A stretch of DNA of 64,000 nucleotides from Nosema muscidifuracis (taxonomy: Eukaryota > Microsporidia > Nosematidae). The notes below the pieces were generated by a model that saw nothing but the letters and a program-made list of their open reading frames with translations, ran no database searches and had not been told where the DNA came from. Below, piece by piece: positions 51,242-62,454 of this stretch; positions within the stretch are counted from its first letter, which is position 1, and each line of letters starts with the position of its first letter. Location: the NCBI GenBank assembly GCA_028335825.1, contig JAIOKI010000008.1, positions 1-64,000 of the forward strand, read 5' to 3'. Made by a program: the position numbers and the translations under genes.

Positions 51242-53412
51242 AATGGATAATTATTTTATGCAAAAAAAATATTTTTATATTTTATTTATGCATAAATTAA
51301 TAATAATTTAATGTTATTAGATAATGATAATTTTTTTGCATGAAATAAAAAGTTTTATTAAATTTAAATATGTATAAAATTTATCAATAATAACGATTTA
51401 ATAATTCTAATTATAAAAATTAATAGCTAATCTAATTAATACAATATAAAACATGTTTTCAAATTTATAACTAATTAATACAATTTAAATGTGATATTTT
51501 TGATATCACAACTTCTTAATCTATGATAAATTTTGAATATTAGAATACCATTAACGAAATGTTGTAAGTTATTAAATTTAAAAAATTATTATATTAATTT
51601 AAGTAAAATTCATACATCTCTTTTATTATGATAATATCTGAATAAAAATGATAGCTGAGTTATAAATAATTCAAAAGCAAAGAATAATTTAATTTAGGCA
51701 AAATTAAAATGGTTTGTTTGTATTTACTAATAAACAAATTAGATTTATCTTGTCTATCTCATAGTTATCTTCAATAACTATTCTCATGTATAAGAGTTTC
51801 CATGAGAATTTTTTTTATTAAGCCTCAAAAGTCATCTTAAACATTTTAAATTGAATATATGCCTGTATTTTGATATCCAAAAATAATTTCTTGTAGTGTT
51901 TGTAAAATTTTGATAGAAAATAATTCAAGTTTTGTACTTGTGCAGTAAATCACGGTGGTAGATATTAGATCTTATTTTGTTTCTTTTTCATTTCCATTGT
52001 CATCAAGTTATCAAATATAATAAAATATTATTTTGTATCAATAAAAAAAGGGATGTTAAAGTTTTTAATTAAATATTTAACCTTTTTGTTTATTATTAGA
52101 ATCAAAATAAAGTCTGAATAAAATTTATACCCCATTCAGTCGAATTATTTGATCTTACTTTTTTAAGCTAGTCGATTTAGATTTCACAATTCAAAGAATA
52201 TATCGTTGTAAAAAATCTGTATAATTAACGAATAACAGAATTTACGTTATCAAAATATCATCCTTTGTTAAAAAGTCAGCAATACTTTTTTATTTGGAAA
52301 ATAAATAAAAAAGCGATCATAACTCTAACAGTTTTCTTTATTAAATTATTTTTTAATACAGATCTAAACATTTAATAAACTAGCAGAATTTACTAAAAGA
52401 TATTATTATTTCTTAATTTAATTGTGAATACTATATTTACTGAATAATTTCTCTGTTATCTTTTATAAAAGTAATCAACAATACTATTCCACATACAAAT
52501 ATGTATTTATGAGGTTTCTTTAATTTGTCAATTTAGAATATTTTTTATATTCTATGCGTCACAAGATTAATTAAATATTTTATTATAATAATAGTATTCT
52601 AACCTACCTAAGCCATACTAAATTTTATTACAGATTCTATAACCACCTATAATTATTGTTACTATATAACACATTTTATGTTATCTATTCTGTAATATTA
52701 AACTATAACAAAGATTTCATTTATAAATAAATTATTTAATGTTTTTTTAATCCTCCACTTACTCGTTTCCTATAATATTATTATAATAACTATGTTATTT
52801 AATTAAAACTTAAACATTTAATAGTATATTTTAACCTAACACTATACATTTATCTTCAGTGGTACTACTAAATGGTTTATTTAATAGAAATTACAAACAA
52901 AATATGAAACTATGAAATTACTAATATTTTAACCATATCTCATTTTAAAGTAACAAGAAAGAAATAAATAAATTTACATTTAATAAAATTAACTTTATCT
53001 CTCAGAAAGTGCAATATGAGAATTATTGTAAAAGTTCCTTAGAACTAGAAGCATTCCTGAGCTACACTTCATCTCTCATAAAGCATCTTAAGGGTTTAAA
53101 TTTTGATGAGAGAAATAAAACCTTATGATTTTGAATTCTAAACGAATATTATAAATTAAATAAATTTTAATTAATTACTGTATTTAGTGTATTAATATCA
53201 AATCATAATAAATCAAAGAATCTCTTATATCAGCATTACATCATTTAGATATCAACACGTAATATAAACAAAAGTTTAGTAGCACTAAAATTAAATAGTA
53301 TATCTGCATTTTAATATAAAATTAATTAATCAGATATCATTTGATTTTTAATTTGTTTACTTTTTATTTATCATGTTTTGGATTTAAATATAAATTCAGA
53401 AATATATAAATA
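51242..53412. other. Non-coding stretch
   Basis: No gene is supported. It includes a short telomere-like string AACCTACCTAAG at 52601-52612. The right end holds the promoter of the 53413 gene. Confidence 0.45.
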
Positions 53413-53950
53413 ATGAACATGGCTAAGAATAAAAGTAAGAGTGGTAACAGGGCAACTAAAATGAAAACAGACAATAAAAAAAAGAAAAAAGAAAAAAGAA
53501 ATGAAGAAGGTTAGAAAAAATAAAGAAAGTCCAGTATTTGTCCCAACTGGGGATTTTCAAAAGAAGGATATTTTATCTAACTTTAATATCATAAAAGTAA
53601 GAAATGATAAAAATATCCTATCTGAAAAATTAGAAGATGATATTAAGTTAATTAATACCGTAATTGATAAAGATGCAGTTAAAGACTTCAATGATCAAAA
53701 AGTTAATTTTAAAATAGATGAAAAAATAGATATAAAAAGGTTGATTAATTTTTATGAATCTTTATGTTTAAAGATTGTATCTAAGGATATCAAATTAGGA
53801 AATGTCGACCAGAAAGATAATCCTAAATCTATCATTAAACATAATATAATGGTTCAAAAAATCTATGACAGAAAAAATTTATTAGAATTAGCTGAAAGTA
53901 AGAAGAAATTCGAGGAATTATTAATCTTTTGGTCAAGGAAGTATAATTAA
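53413..53950 (+). CDS. Small basic protein, probably split by a one-base shift in an A-run
   Basis: The ATG at 53413 opens a 33-codon, very basic frame (NKSKSGNRATKMKTDNKKKK and on) that stops at a TAG right after the run of A/G-rich codons. An overlapping frame from the ATG at 53501 encodes 149 residues: basic start (MKKVRKNKESPVFVPTGDF), then a charged helical body without cysteines or membrane segments. Both have coding character, and the poly-A rich junction at 53478-53502 suggests a single gene of about 179 residues with one indel. The basic N terminus suggests nuclear or RNA-associated location. No family is recognised. The alternative is that translation simply starts at 53501. Confidence 0.7.
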
Positions 53951-54152
53951 AACATTTCAAATATTTATTTTTTGAAAAAATCATAAACCTTTATTATTTT
54001 ATTTTATGTTTTCTCTTATCATTAAGTATAAAAAGATAAATACAAATATTATAATTTATCATCTTAAAAAGTGATAATATTTCTAATTATTAGAATAAAA
54101 CATAACTATCAGGTTTTTATCAAAAAGCCAAAATTTAAATATAACGGAATAA

Positions 54153-54371
54153 ATGAAAAAAAATCAAAATATTTCTTTCTTAGAATACTTACGAAATAAA
54201 CATAGACCAAAACATCTAATTTGTTATAAAATATCATTATTAGGATTCATCTTCTCTTTACAAGTTTCCATAATTTTTTCTTACATCCTTTTCTACAGAC
54301 TGATTTTCTATACTTTAAAAATAAATGAGATAGGTAAGAACTTTATTTTTTTTAGATTATTTCTGGGTTAG
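54153..54371 (+). CDS. Small single-pass membrane protein, 72 residues
   Basis: The ATG at 54153 gives a short basic N terminus (MKKNQNISFLEYLRNKHRPK), one long hydrophobic stretch (about 27-55) and a short tail. Type II-like topology is plausible. There is no C-rich box, only AACGGAATAA before the ATG. The frame contains GTAAGA...TTTAG (54334-54355), a 22-base segment with intron-like ends; removing it would replace the tail. It is too short and hydrophobic for certainty that it is a gene. Confidence 0.4.
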   Translation: MKKNQNISFLEYLRNKHRPKHLICYKISLLGFIFSLQVSIIFSYILFYRLIFYTLKINEIGKNFIFFRLFLG

Positions 54372-55433
54372 AAAGATTTATTTTTACGTCGTTTTATAAA
54401 TATTTGATCATAGTGTAAATCTAAACAAATATTTTAATATGAGATATCTCATAAAGAAGATCTGAAGTAATTTATTATTTAAGATATTTGATAGTGATAT
54501 ATAAACATCAATTTTTTAGTATTAAAACTCACTGAATAAATTTAGTAGATTAATATAATTTCATTTCTAAAAGTTAATTAATAAAAATATGCTAGAAAGA
54601 TTTATTACTAAATTGATATTTTCAGAATAAGTCTAAAGATATATTTAGAATAGATCAGTGAAAAATATAAGTACATCTTCAATTATTAGAAAATACTATT
54701 ATTGATAAAGTCAATGATTTTAGAATGAGTAATTAGTTTAAGTTAATTTATTTTATTAGACCTTATAGATTGTTCCATGGTAGAATGATCTGACAAAAAT
54801 GAAAAAGTTTGAATAAATTTCTTTTTGTTTATGAGTGCTCAGTTATCCAACTTTACTATATTATAAATAGGTCTTTTAATAATATGATAAGTCTTAGTAT
54901 CAACTATATGTACAAATAATTATTTCTTAAACTGTTTGCTTTTTCTTGGAAATAACCAATTATATTTTTATAAAATTGTTAATAAGTTTATTATTGTTTT
55001 CTTATAAATCCTTAATCCCTCTTCCTTGTATTGACCAGTGAGTTACTACGATGTGAGCTGGTTGTATGACAAATTATCAGTAAGTCTCATATAAATGCTT
55101 AAGAAAATAATATTTAGACCTAGCATAAAAAAATAAAAGAATATAATTTTAATCAAAAAATTAAAATTGACTTATTAAACAAAAACTTCTCTTATACAAG
55201 ATTTATGTGTATATTAATTTGTTATAAAAAAATTATTTAATTTATCAATAGTAGATCAGTATATCCAATAGAATATTTTTAGACTAATTTAAGTCTAATT
55301 ATGTATGAACTGATCCAATGATAATTCTTAAAATATTCCCTTAAAAAGAATTCTACTTTAAGACTATAATTATGCATTTCATTGCATAATCATCTCCTTT
55401 CTAAGTATAAAAAGAAAAACTTTCTTTATTTCT
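54372..55433. other. Non-coding stretch
   Basis: No feature is supported. Around 55025-55060 a G+C-richer patch contains the short inverted pair CCAG...CTGG but no tRNA-like structure. TATAAAA at 55407 could serve the homeobox gene. Confidence 0.45.
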
Positions 55434-55700
55434 ATGAGCAAGAAAACTCTAAATTTCATTGACCAAGAAAATGAAATTTTAGAGTCATATTCCTCCTCTA
55501 ATCGAAAACCCAGATTTAGATATAAATATAGTAAAATGGAGGAGGAATATTTGGAATATTTTTTTCGAAATAATCCCTATCCTAATAAAATGGATAAGAT
55601 AGGGATCAACATACGAACAAGGATACCTATTTGTAACTTAAAAATATGGTTTCAAAATAGGAGATCCAAAGAAAAACATAAAAAGAAGAATATTTCTTAA
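55434..55700 (+). CDS. Homeodomain transcription factor, 88 residues
   Basis: Residues about 25-84 form one homeodomain. Helix 3 is canonical: LKIWFQNRRSKEKHKKK, with Trp72, Phe73, Asn75 and Arg77 at homeodomain positions 48, 49, 51 and 53, the core and DNA-contact residues. Arg/Lys-rich residues 24-31 form the N-terminal minor-groove arm. The middle (YLEYFFRNNPYPNKMDKIGI) follows helix 1 and the turn, including the conserved LEYFF and P-P spacing. Helix 2 is divergent. Only about 24 residues precede the domain and four follow it, so it is a minimal factor like the small homeobox proteins of Encephalitozoon. It is nuclear and DNA-binding. The target is unknown. The ATG at 55434 is the only start upstream of the domain in frame. 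Confidence 0.93.
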   Translation: MSKKTLNFIDQENEILESYSSSNRKPRFRYKYSKMEEEYLEYFFRNNPYPNKMDKIGINIRTRIPICNLKIWFQNRRSKEKHKKKNIS

Positions 55701-56149
55701 ATCCATAATCTTAAAATAAATAAATATTCATGTAAATATTTTTAGGTTTTTTCAATATTAAAAATTAAATTTATCATAAATATTATTTTGAATATTAGTT
55801 AAATTACAAAATGATGTAATTTAAGATACTAGATTTTTGTAAATAAATAATATCTAAACTTATTAATTAAGTGTTAGTTTTTATATCTTTAGGAAAGTAA
55901 TTTTTTTGATTTTTAGTTGTATAAAAATGACATCATAATTCTAATACAATCTTAAATAATTTAAAATTTAAATTATCTTTATAATGTAATATAATAAAAT
56001 CTTTTGTATTTTACATATATTTTCTAAATTCAGCAATATTTCTAGGTTCTTTAATTACACCAAAATATTTACAATCATCGAATTTTCTTTACTATATTTA
56101 TAATAGTCAAAATTTAATAATTATATCTTTTTTTATTACTTGCATATAT
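55701..56149. other. Non-coding stretch
   Basis: No feature is seen downstream of the homeobox gene. Confidence 0.45.
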
Positions 56150-56860
56150 ATTTCCCTACTTTTTTTCATTCTTGTTCCATATTATATAGCTTTCTTTGGA
56201 AATGATTATAGATTCATCAAATTGTATTTCTCAATAAAATTTTATGCTAATCATCATTTACTGAAAGATCTTTACTCAAATCAAACCAGTAATTTACTAA
56301 ATCTGTATCTAATAAAAGAATCTTTGTTTCAAAATTATCATTAGAAATTACTGCTTAACATAATTAGGGTTTAATGATATAAAATTCCTCTACAGATGAA
56401 TAATCTCAATCAAAAATAAATTTACTACATTCATTCCCTTTTAATCACAATTTCTGTTTTTTAACAATCTTTCATTATTAATTCTAACAATATATGAGTC
56501 ATAAGGTCATATTTCAACTATTTTACCCAAATCCAATAATCTACCCTTGGAGTATTTATTACATCCAGTAAGATTCTCCTTCTTAGTTTCTCTTTAAACT
56601 CTTTTTCCTAATTTCGTCTATTTCCTCCTCCTTAGAAGTATTTCTGATAATAAAAATTTTCAAATTCCTAGAAGCTCTTTCAAAAATCTCTCTTCTCCAG
56701 CTTTCCTTTTAAACTCCATATAACTCTAACGTATACATAATAATCTCTAGTTTTCTAAAATTATCCTGACCTCTTGGCCATAGTCATCTTTTGACAACTT
56801 AGTTTTTAGTATTGCCCCCATATTAATGCTTAAATTTAATTTGAGTTATATAATAGAATA
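56150..56860 (-). mobile_element. Old retroelement fossil, possible Ty3/gypsy integrase C terminus
   Basis: G+C rises here. On the minus strand LGKIVEI, then PYDSYIVRINNERLLKNRN, resembles the chromodomain-like tail of Ty3/gypsy integrases, where a G-x-V...P-x-DSY-x-V pattern is followed by a basic stretch. A further coding-like run lies at lower coordinates (NDNFETKILLLDTDLVNYWF). The copy is old, with many breaks and no visible ends. A decayed host gene is the alternative. Confidence 0.4.
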
Positions 56861-57052
56861 TAACATTATCTTAAGTAAAAATTACTATTATAAAAGAAAA
56901 GCATCAAAATTTCAATCCAATAATTCATATTGCACACAATTAAATTTCTGCTTTTAGAGCATGAAAAAGATAAAAGAAGTTATTATTTTATGACACAAAT
57001 TACTAAATACTGTATTTTTATTTAATAAATAGTTAAAATTAAAATAAATTGT

Positions 57053-57406
57053 TTAATTAACATTTCGTTTATAAACACACAACAATTTTTTAATATTTTT
57101 ATGCTTAGGTTTTGTCATACTATTTTTAATATCAGAAAACATTTCTTTATAAATATCGTATTCATATTTAGCATTATTTTCTTTTTGATAAATCTTCGAA
57201 AGGAATTCTTTTAAGCCAGAAATAATGTCATTAGAAGTATCATTTGATTTACTTTTAAAACTTTCGATGAATTTAAATAGCATAAATGTATCATTAGAAA
57301 AATTATCAGTGATTTTCTTCTCATACATCTCACAGATTTCAAAATACATTAATAGATCAAAATATATGCTCGAAATATTATTATGATGATAAGTAATTTC
57401 ATCCAT
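57053..57406 (-). CDS. 117-residue frame overlapping the end of the 58663 gene
   Basis: This frame starts inside the last codons of the preceding one: ATGGATGA contains both its ATG and the preceding TGA, giving an eight-base overlap. The protein is charged and helical (MDEITYHHNNISSIYFDLLM, later FSDIKNSMTKPKHKNIKKLL), without signal peptide or membrane segment, and ends with a Lys-rich tail. Because it has no leader of its own and continues the style of the upstream protein, I favour it being the C-terminal part of the same gene, separated by a shift. Eukaryotic coupled translation of an overlapping gene is less likely. No family is recognised. Confidence 0.65.
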   Translation of the reverse strand: MDEITYHHNNISSIYFDLLMYFEICEMYEKKITDNFSNDTFMLFKFIESFKSKSNDTSNDIISGLKEFLSKIYQKENNAKYEYDIYKEMFSDIKNSMTKPKHKNIKKLLCVYKRNVN

Positions 57407-58663
57407 GATAAACTGAGAAAGTTTTTTTGTAATATTCAGATTCGGAATTATATTTTCTCAATCTTAAATTAACGTAATCAAAGTTTATATTATTTTCACA
57501 TTTTTCAACTAGACCTAAGGTGAATAGAATTTCATACATTATCAGATTTCTAGCTTTTCCTTTATTAGATAGAATACTTATTAAAATATCCTTGTATAGA
57601 TCACTATCTTTTATAAGATAAAAAAATCTTAAAATAGTTTCAATATTTTCTATACTGTATTTTTGACAAGTTTTAAAGAAAAGCTTTATTTCTTCAAAAA
57701 CATCTTCATCGATACAATTATGCTTTTTATTGTAAGAATTTTTTACATAATACTGCGTTTTTATATATAGTTTATTATTAAACAATCCCATTTGTAGGTT
57801 TTGATGGTCTTTTTTACTAGAGTTAGCTACAGACTCAAAATACTCATAAGGATCATCTTGAACAAATACACCATTTTCATTAGATCTAGTTATTTTTCTG
57901 CAGTCATCAAATTTTCTTGCTCTTGACTTAACTATATTATCTTCTCTATCAATATAAAGACAGGAAATATTTATTAATGATAATAATCGTAATATTTCGT
58001 TTATTTCTTTTCGCTTACAATAGTAGAATTTTTTTAAATAATATTCAACATATTTTTTGTAATTAAATGAATTTATGTCTATAGTGTATGTAATGCTTTT
58101 TTTATTATCTCGAATTAAACTAAAATTAAATTCAAGATTATCACAACACTTTGAATATTTTAGAAAATCAATTAAGAGTACAGAAGATCTATTATTTTTT
58201 ACGTCTTCATTGTATACTAAATATGATTTAGTATCTTCATTATCATTAATATAATGAGAAAAATCTGAAAGATTTCTCATTAAATTAAAGATTAAATCTT
58301 CATATTTAATAGTTTCTTTATTTTGTACAATATAAAAGGACTTATTTTTATCTCTAAATCCGTAAACAATCTCAACAAGTTTTTTTTTGAATTCATCTTT
58401 CAAATTATTTTTTTCATCTAAGTACTTATTGAAGCTTATAGTAATTTCTTTTTCTAAGTCTCGTAATTCATCGTATCTTGTGATAACAATTTGTGCTTTA
58501 CAGATCTTTATTACATGCATTGGAAGATTACATTCTTCGTCTATAAATACAAAATCTCCTGAATCATTTTTTTCGAAATTATTTTAGATAAATCTTCTCG
58601 TATTTTATTTGTAAGATTAGATGTAGCAATTGATATTAAATGTATTAAAGCAAAAAATTTCAT
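57399..58663 (-). CDS. Large secreted protein of unknown family, frameshift in an A7 run
   Basis: The ATG at 58663 gives a signal peptide (MKFFALIHLISIATSN) and 40 codons before a TAG. The main 373-codon frame (ATG 58520 to 57399) is open further upstream, to a run of seven A (T7 on the plus strand at 58567-58573), where the two frames can be joined by one base. TTTTTTACCCCATC directly precedes the 58663 ATG, which supports this start over 58520. The body is helical and charged, with about ten scattered cysteines (for example YSKCCDNLEF and a YYCKRKE). It has no membrane segment and no recognised domain. With the overlapping frame downstream, the product may be about 530 residues. It is either secreted and recently damaged, or intact with sequence errors. 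Confidence 0.75.
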
Positions 58664-58666
58664 GAT

Positions 58667-58676
58667 GGGGTAAAAA
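58667..58676 (-). promoter_or_regulatory. CCCC start box of the 58663 gene
   Basis: On the minus strand TTTTTTACCCCATC precedes the ATG. It is the strongest instance of the start box and decides the upstream start. Confidence 0.55.
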
Positions 58677-59989
58677 ATTTCAAATTTATATTTTTACAAA
58701 TAAATAAATTTTTTTAGTAGAAAAATCGAAAATATTGAAAATCATAGACAAGTTAAAAATGAAGAAATAAAGAATTCTTTTTTTGTATTGAAATTGAATA
58801 ATTTTTAATTTAAAAACTATAAGAATATATTTTAGAAATATTTTATTGTAGTTAGAAAATAATAAATTTATCATATTAAATATATCAAACATTTATATAT
58901 GACAGATACAGAGATAATAATTTTTAATGTGTCATCAGAATGCTTATAATTAAAGAAATTAAATTTTATAAATTCAAGATGTTTGATTGATAATGATAAA
59001 TTAAAAATTACGTATTTAAATTCTGATTTTATAATTTATAATTTATAATTTGAGACAATATAGATAATCCAATAAATTATATAACAATATTGATTGATAA
59101 TTTAAATACTTTATTATTGTTAGAAGAGTAGAATTTTATCTTCTATTTATAGTTGATTATACATAGATAAATTGATTGTTTCAAAGTATTGTACTAATAT
59201 TAAACATATATTTAATATGAAGTAAGTAATTTCAAAAATATAATTTCGTAAATTAAATTAATAATTCACATTTCTAAAAATTACCAGCCAAAATTACAAA
59301 TTCAATATTTAATAGGTATGAAGATTATGCACATAAAATGTTTCGTTATATCAAGAATTAACAAAGAAAATTGGAATGATCCTTAAACAATTTGTATATA
59401 ATAAAAATTTTTGTTATCATCTTACGAAAAACTAAGTAGTCATAAAAAAATTTATATATAATAATATAACATAACAAGATATTTTTTGTATTTTTTGTAA
59501 AGAAATTCATTTATTATGTTTCTTTTTCTTAATGCTCTAAACTTATTATGAGCTACTTGCACATGAATTCTGTTGATGCAGAATTTATTAATTATTCTAT
59601 ATAATATAATTACTTAGTACTAAATGTCATCCGAACTGATTTTCTGAGAATACTCGTTATTATTCCAGATTTTGTTTTAAAAATACCTTTAGATCACTAC
59701 TGTACTGTAACCATACATTCTTTGTAAATATTTTCAGTAATTTTATAAAATGTCAAATAAATTACCCCTTTATAGATTTCAATTAGATAAACAAAATAAA
59801 ATAAAATAAACCCCAGACATACATATATTATTACATATATAGACAAAGGGGACAATGTACCAATAGAAAAATTTATTGTCAATTCTTCAATTTATTTCGT
59901 AATGCAAAAGCTAAAACTTTTGATGTTGACTTATTCAGTCAAGTTTTGTGTATATTCGTACTACTGAATTCTTAAATTGTAAATGAAGA
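58677..59989. other. Mostly non-coding, one hydrophobic 61-codon frame
   Basis: A minus-strand frame at 59697-59882 contains a strong membrane helix (SIYVIIYVCLGFILFYFVYL) but starts at TTG and has no start box. It could be a remnant of a membrane protein. Nothing else is supported. Confidence 0.35.
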
Positions 59990-60240
59990 GCAATACTTGC
60001 TAATTCATTATTTGTATAAGCTACATTATAGGCTTGTTTATGACACAATGGCAAGAATTGTATTATTTTATACTGTAAATGTCTCTATGTATCGATTGAA
60101 GTCTGATTGTATGCCATTTACTGGTATTTTAGATTAAGATAATTTTGATGTTACTGAATTTTACTTACCAGATGGCAAAAGCTTCATCTTATTTGTGAAT
60201 AAAAGATAGTCGTTGTTTGTGATAAACTACCTGATATTCA
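59990..60240 (+). mobile_element. Second remnant of the 23590-type DNA transposon
   Basis: Matches 23590-23830 in order: GCAATACTTGCT, TTCAT-ATTT, GTAAATGTCTCTATG, TATGCCATTTACT and CAGATGGCAAAAG. One frame is open for about 40 codons and includes YRLKSDCMPFTGILD and VTEFYLPDGKSFILFVNKR. It is better preserved than the first copy but still broken, and no DDE core is recognised. The proposed Merlin/IS1595 identity rests on the W/C-x-C...S pattern only. Confidence 0.4.
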
Positions 60241-62454
60241 GAAAATCATGAACAAATATTTATATGTACATTGAAGTTGGTAAAATACTAAAGAAAATTT
60301 TAGAATTATATGACTCTAGAGATGTTAAAAACAATTTATACAAACTATAGATCATGAATTTCTATAAAAGAATATCTGAAATATAAATATATCTATAGAT
60401 TTCTATTCTTCAGAATAAATACTATATTGATAAAGAAGGTAACTCAAAAATTAATAATTGATAATCCATATAGTACTAAAAATACTATATCTAGTTTTTC
60501 TCACAGTTTAATATGATATATAATTAAACTGTTTATTTAGTCGTTAAGAATGTAATCTTGGTCATGAATTGATACCTGTTCTGCAGAATTAGCAATACAA
60601 AGAATGGCTATTTTTTTTATGTAATGTGTTTAGATCTATTATTATATGAATATTTTATAGTGTTATAAATACGATAATGACTCGACACGAGATAATTCAC
60701 CATATTTTAAGGATCAGAAAGTATAAATATAATGACTAGAATCATTTAATTATAGATATTTCATCTATATACAGTAAAACTAGGACCAAATTAGAAATTC
60801 ATCATAGTATAAGTATAAATATTTGGTATATTGTTCGGGTACAAAGAATTGACTAGAAAGATTTATAATTACTTACTATCTCATGTAACAGAAATAGAAA
60901 TAAAGACACTGAACTTTTTATTGAAGATTTAATCTATAATCTTTTATGATAAAATTAAAACTATAAGGAGTAAAACAATAAAGACTTTGGTCTTAGTATT
61001 AAATTTAATATATTATATAAGAAAATTTTAAAATTTAGAACTATCTTTCATCTAATATCCTCGTACTTATAAGAACAGTCGAAACAGGGTATGTCGTCTA
61101 TCTATTTTCTATAAGAATCAAAGATTAAATGCAACAAATAAATGTGATTGAAATGAGATATAGAAGATAAAACATACCTATTCTAGAAATATAAATAAAT
61201 AGAAAAGTTAAGGTATAGCAGATATTGATTGGTTAAATTGTTATTTATGCACTATATATAAAGATACTTGATTGACATATTATTAAGAAATATGGTGCGA
61301 ATAAAATTTCGATTTTTATTTACAGTAATATTTGTTGTGACATATATGGATTTAACTAAGATAAAAAATTATTGTAAGTTAAGCAATTATTGACTTTTTG
61401 GATAACGATATTATATCATTAGATTGAAGTCTAGTATTTTTATACCCATATTTAGTAAAAAGTAAAAAAAAATTTAGTAAAATCAGAGAATAATGATGAG
61501 AGAAGTTCGTAAGTTTTAATTTTATGGCATAAACTAATTGTAGATTATGATTTTTTACTAAGATAAAAAATAGTTCAAATTGTATTCTATTCAACTATGG
61601 ATAGACTTCTTTTTATCAGATCTATGAGACAACCAAGGTAAAATACAAATGATAGTTATAAATTGTACCTGTTTATAAATATTTTATTCACAAGATAATT
61701 ATTCAATCTAAGGTTTGAAATTTCTAAAGAATGTGATTTTCAAATCTAATTGATTCGATATTCTATCATAAGTAGACCATGAATGTTACCATTTATCAAC
61801 AAAAAATTATTTGATAGTTCTAGTGAAATATAAATACACTACTACAGTCATATAAATTTTTGAGATTCTTTGGATCATTTTTACTGTATACCTATGATTA
61901 AAAAGATTTATTATTTAAGAAGTCATACAAATTATATTTTTTGTTTGATTGGTTTGTTAAAGAGTTTCACAATACTATAAATAAGTTAAAACAATTCAAC
62001 TAATTATAGAAGAATTTACCATGGATTGCAAAAAATGATAAGAAAATGTTTCTGTAACGAATAGCTTGATTGATGAGCATTTAAAATTTTATAGAGTTAA
62101 TAAATTGTGCAAATTTGTTATTGAAGGTATATATTGAAATTTATGTGAAAAATTTTAAAGATATGTATCAAAGAAAAGAAGTTTGATGAATAATTTATAT
62201 TTTCATATTTCTTTATGATTAATTTAACTGAAGATCTATAACTTAAATAGTTTTCAGAATTGATATATCTCATTTTTATATCGATTTTGCTTCATATGAT
62301 CATTAAGATTTACATACATATTCAATGACCAATTATTATATAATAAAAAGACATTATGTTAGTTAATCTTTTGAGTGATTACAATACTCAATTTTAGGCA
62401 GTATAATAATATATTTGTAAAATATACCACCCAATATAAATTGATGCAAAATAT
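60241..62454. other. Non-coding or heavily decayed stretch
   Basis: Slightly higher purine and G content suggests decayed coding or element sequence, probably the downstream part of the transposon at 59990, but no motif can be assigned. A 71-codon minus-strand frame at 61379-61594 has no coding support. Confidence 0.35.

Noticed and set aside
54334-54355. 22-base intron in the small membrane gene
   Set aside because: GT...AG ends and a T-run are present, but microsporidian introns usually lie near the 5' end; this one is near the 3' end and both readings end soon after. Left as a note.
55025-55065. G+C-rich patch as a tRNA gene
   Set aside because: No cloverleaf, no T-loop GGTTCRA-type string; only a short inverted pair.
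58387-58892. Frames at 58387-58587 (+) and 58686-58892 (-)
   Set aside because: The first is antisense to the secreted-protein gene; the second is an Ile/Phe-rich chance frame in its promoter region.
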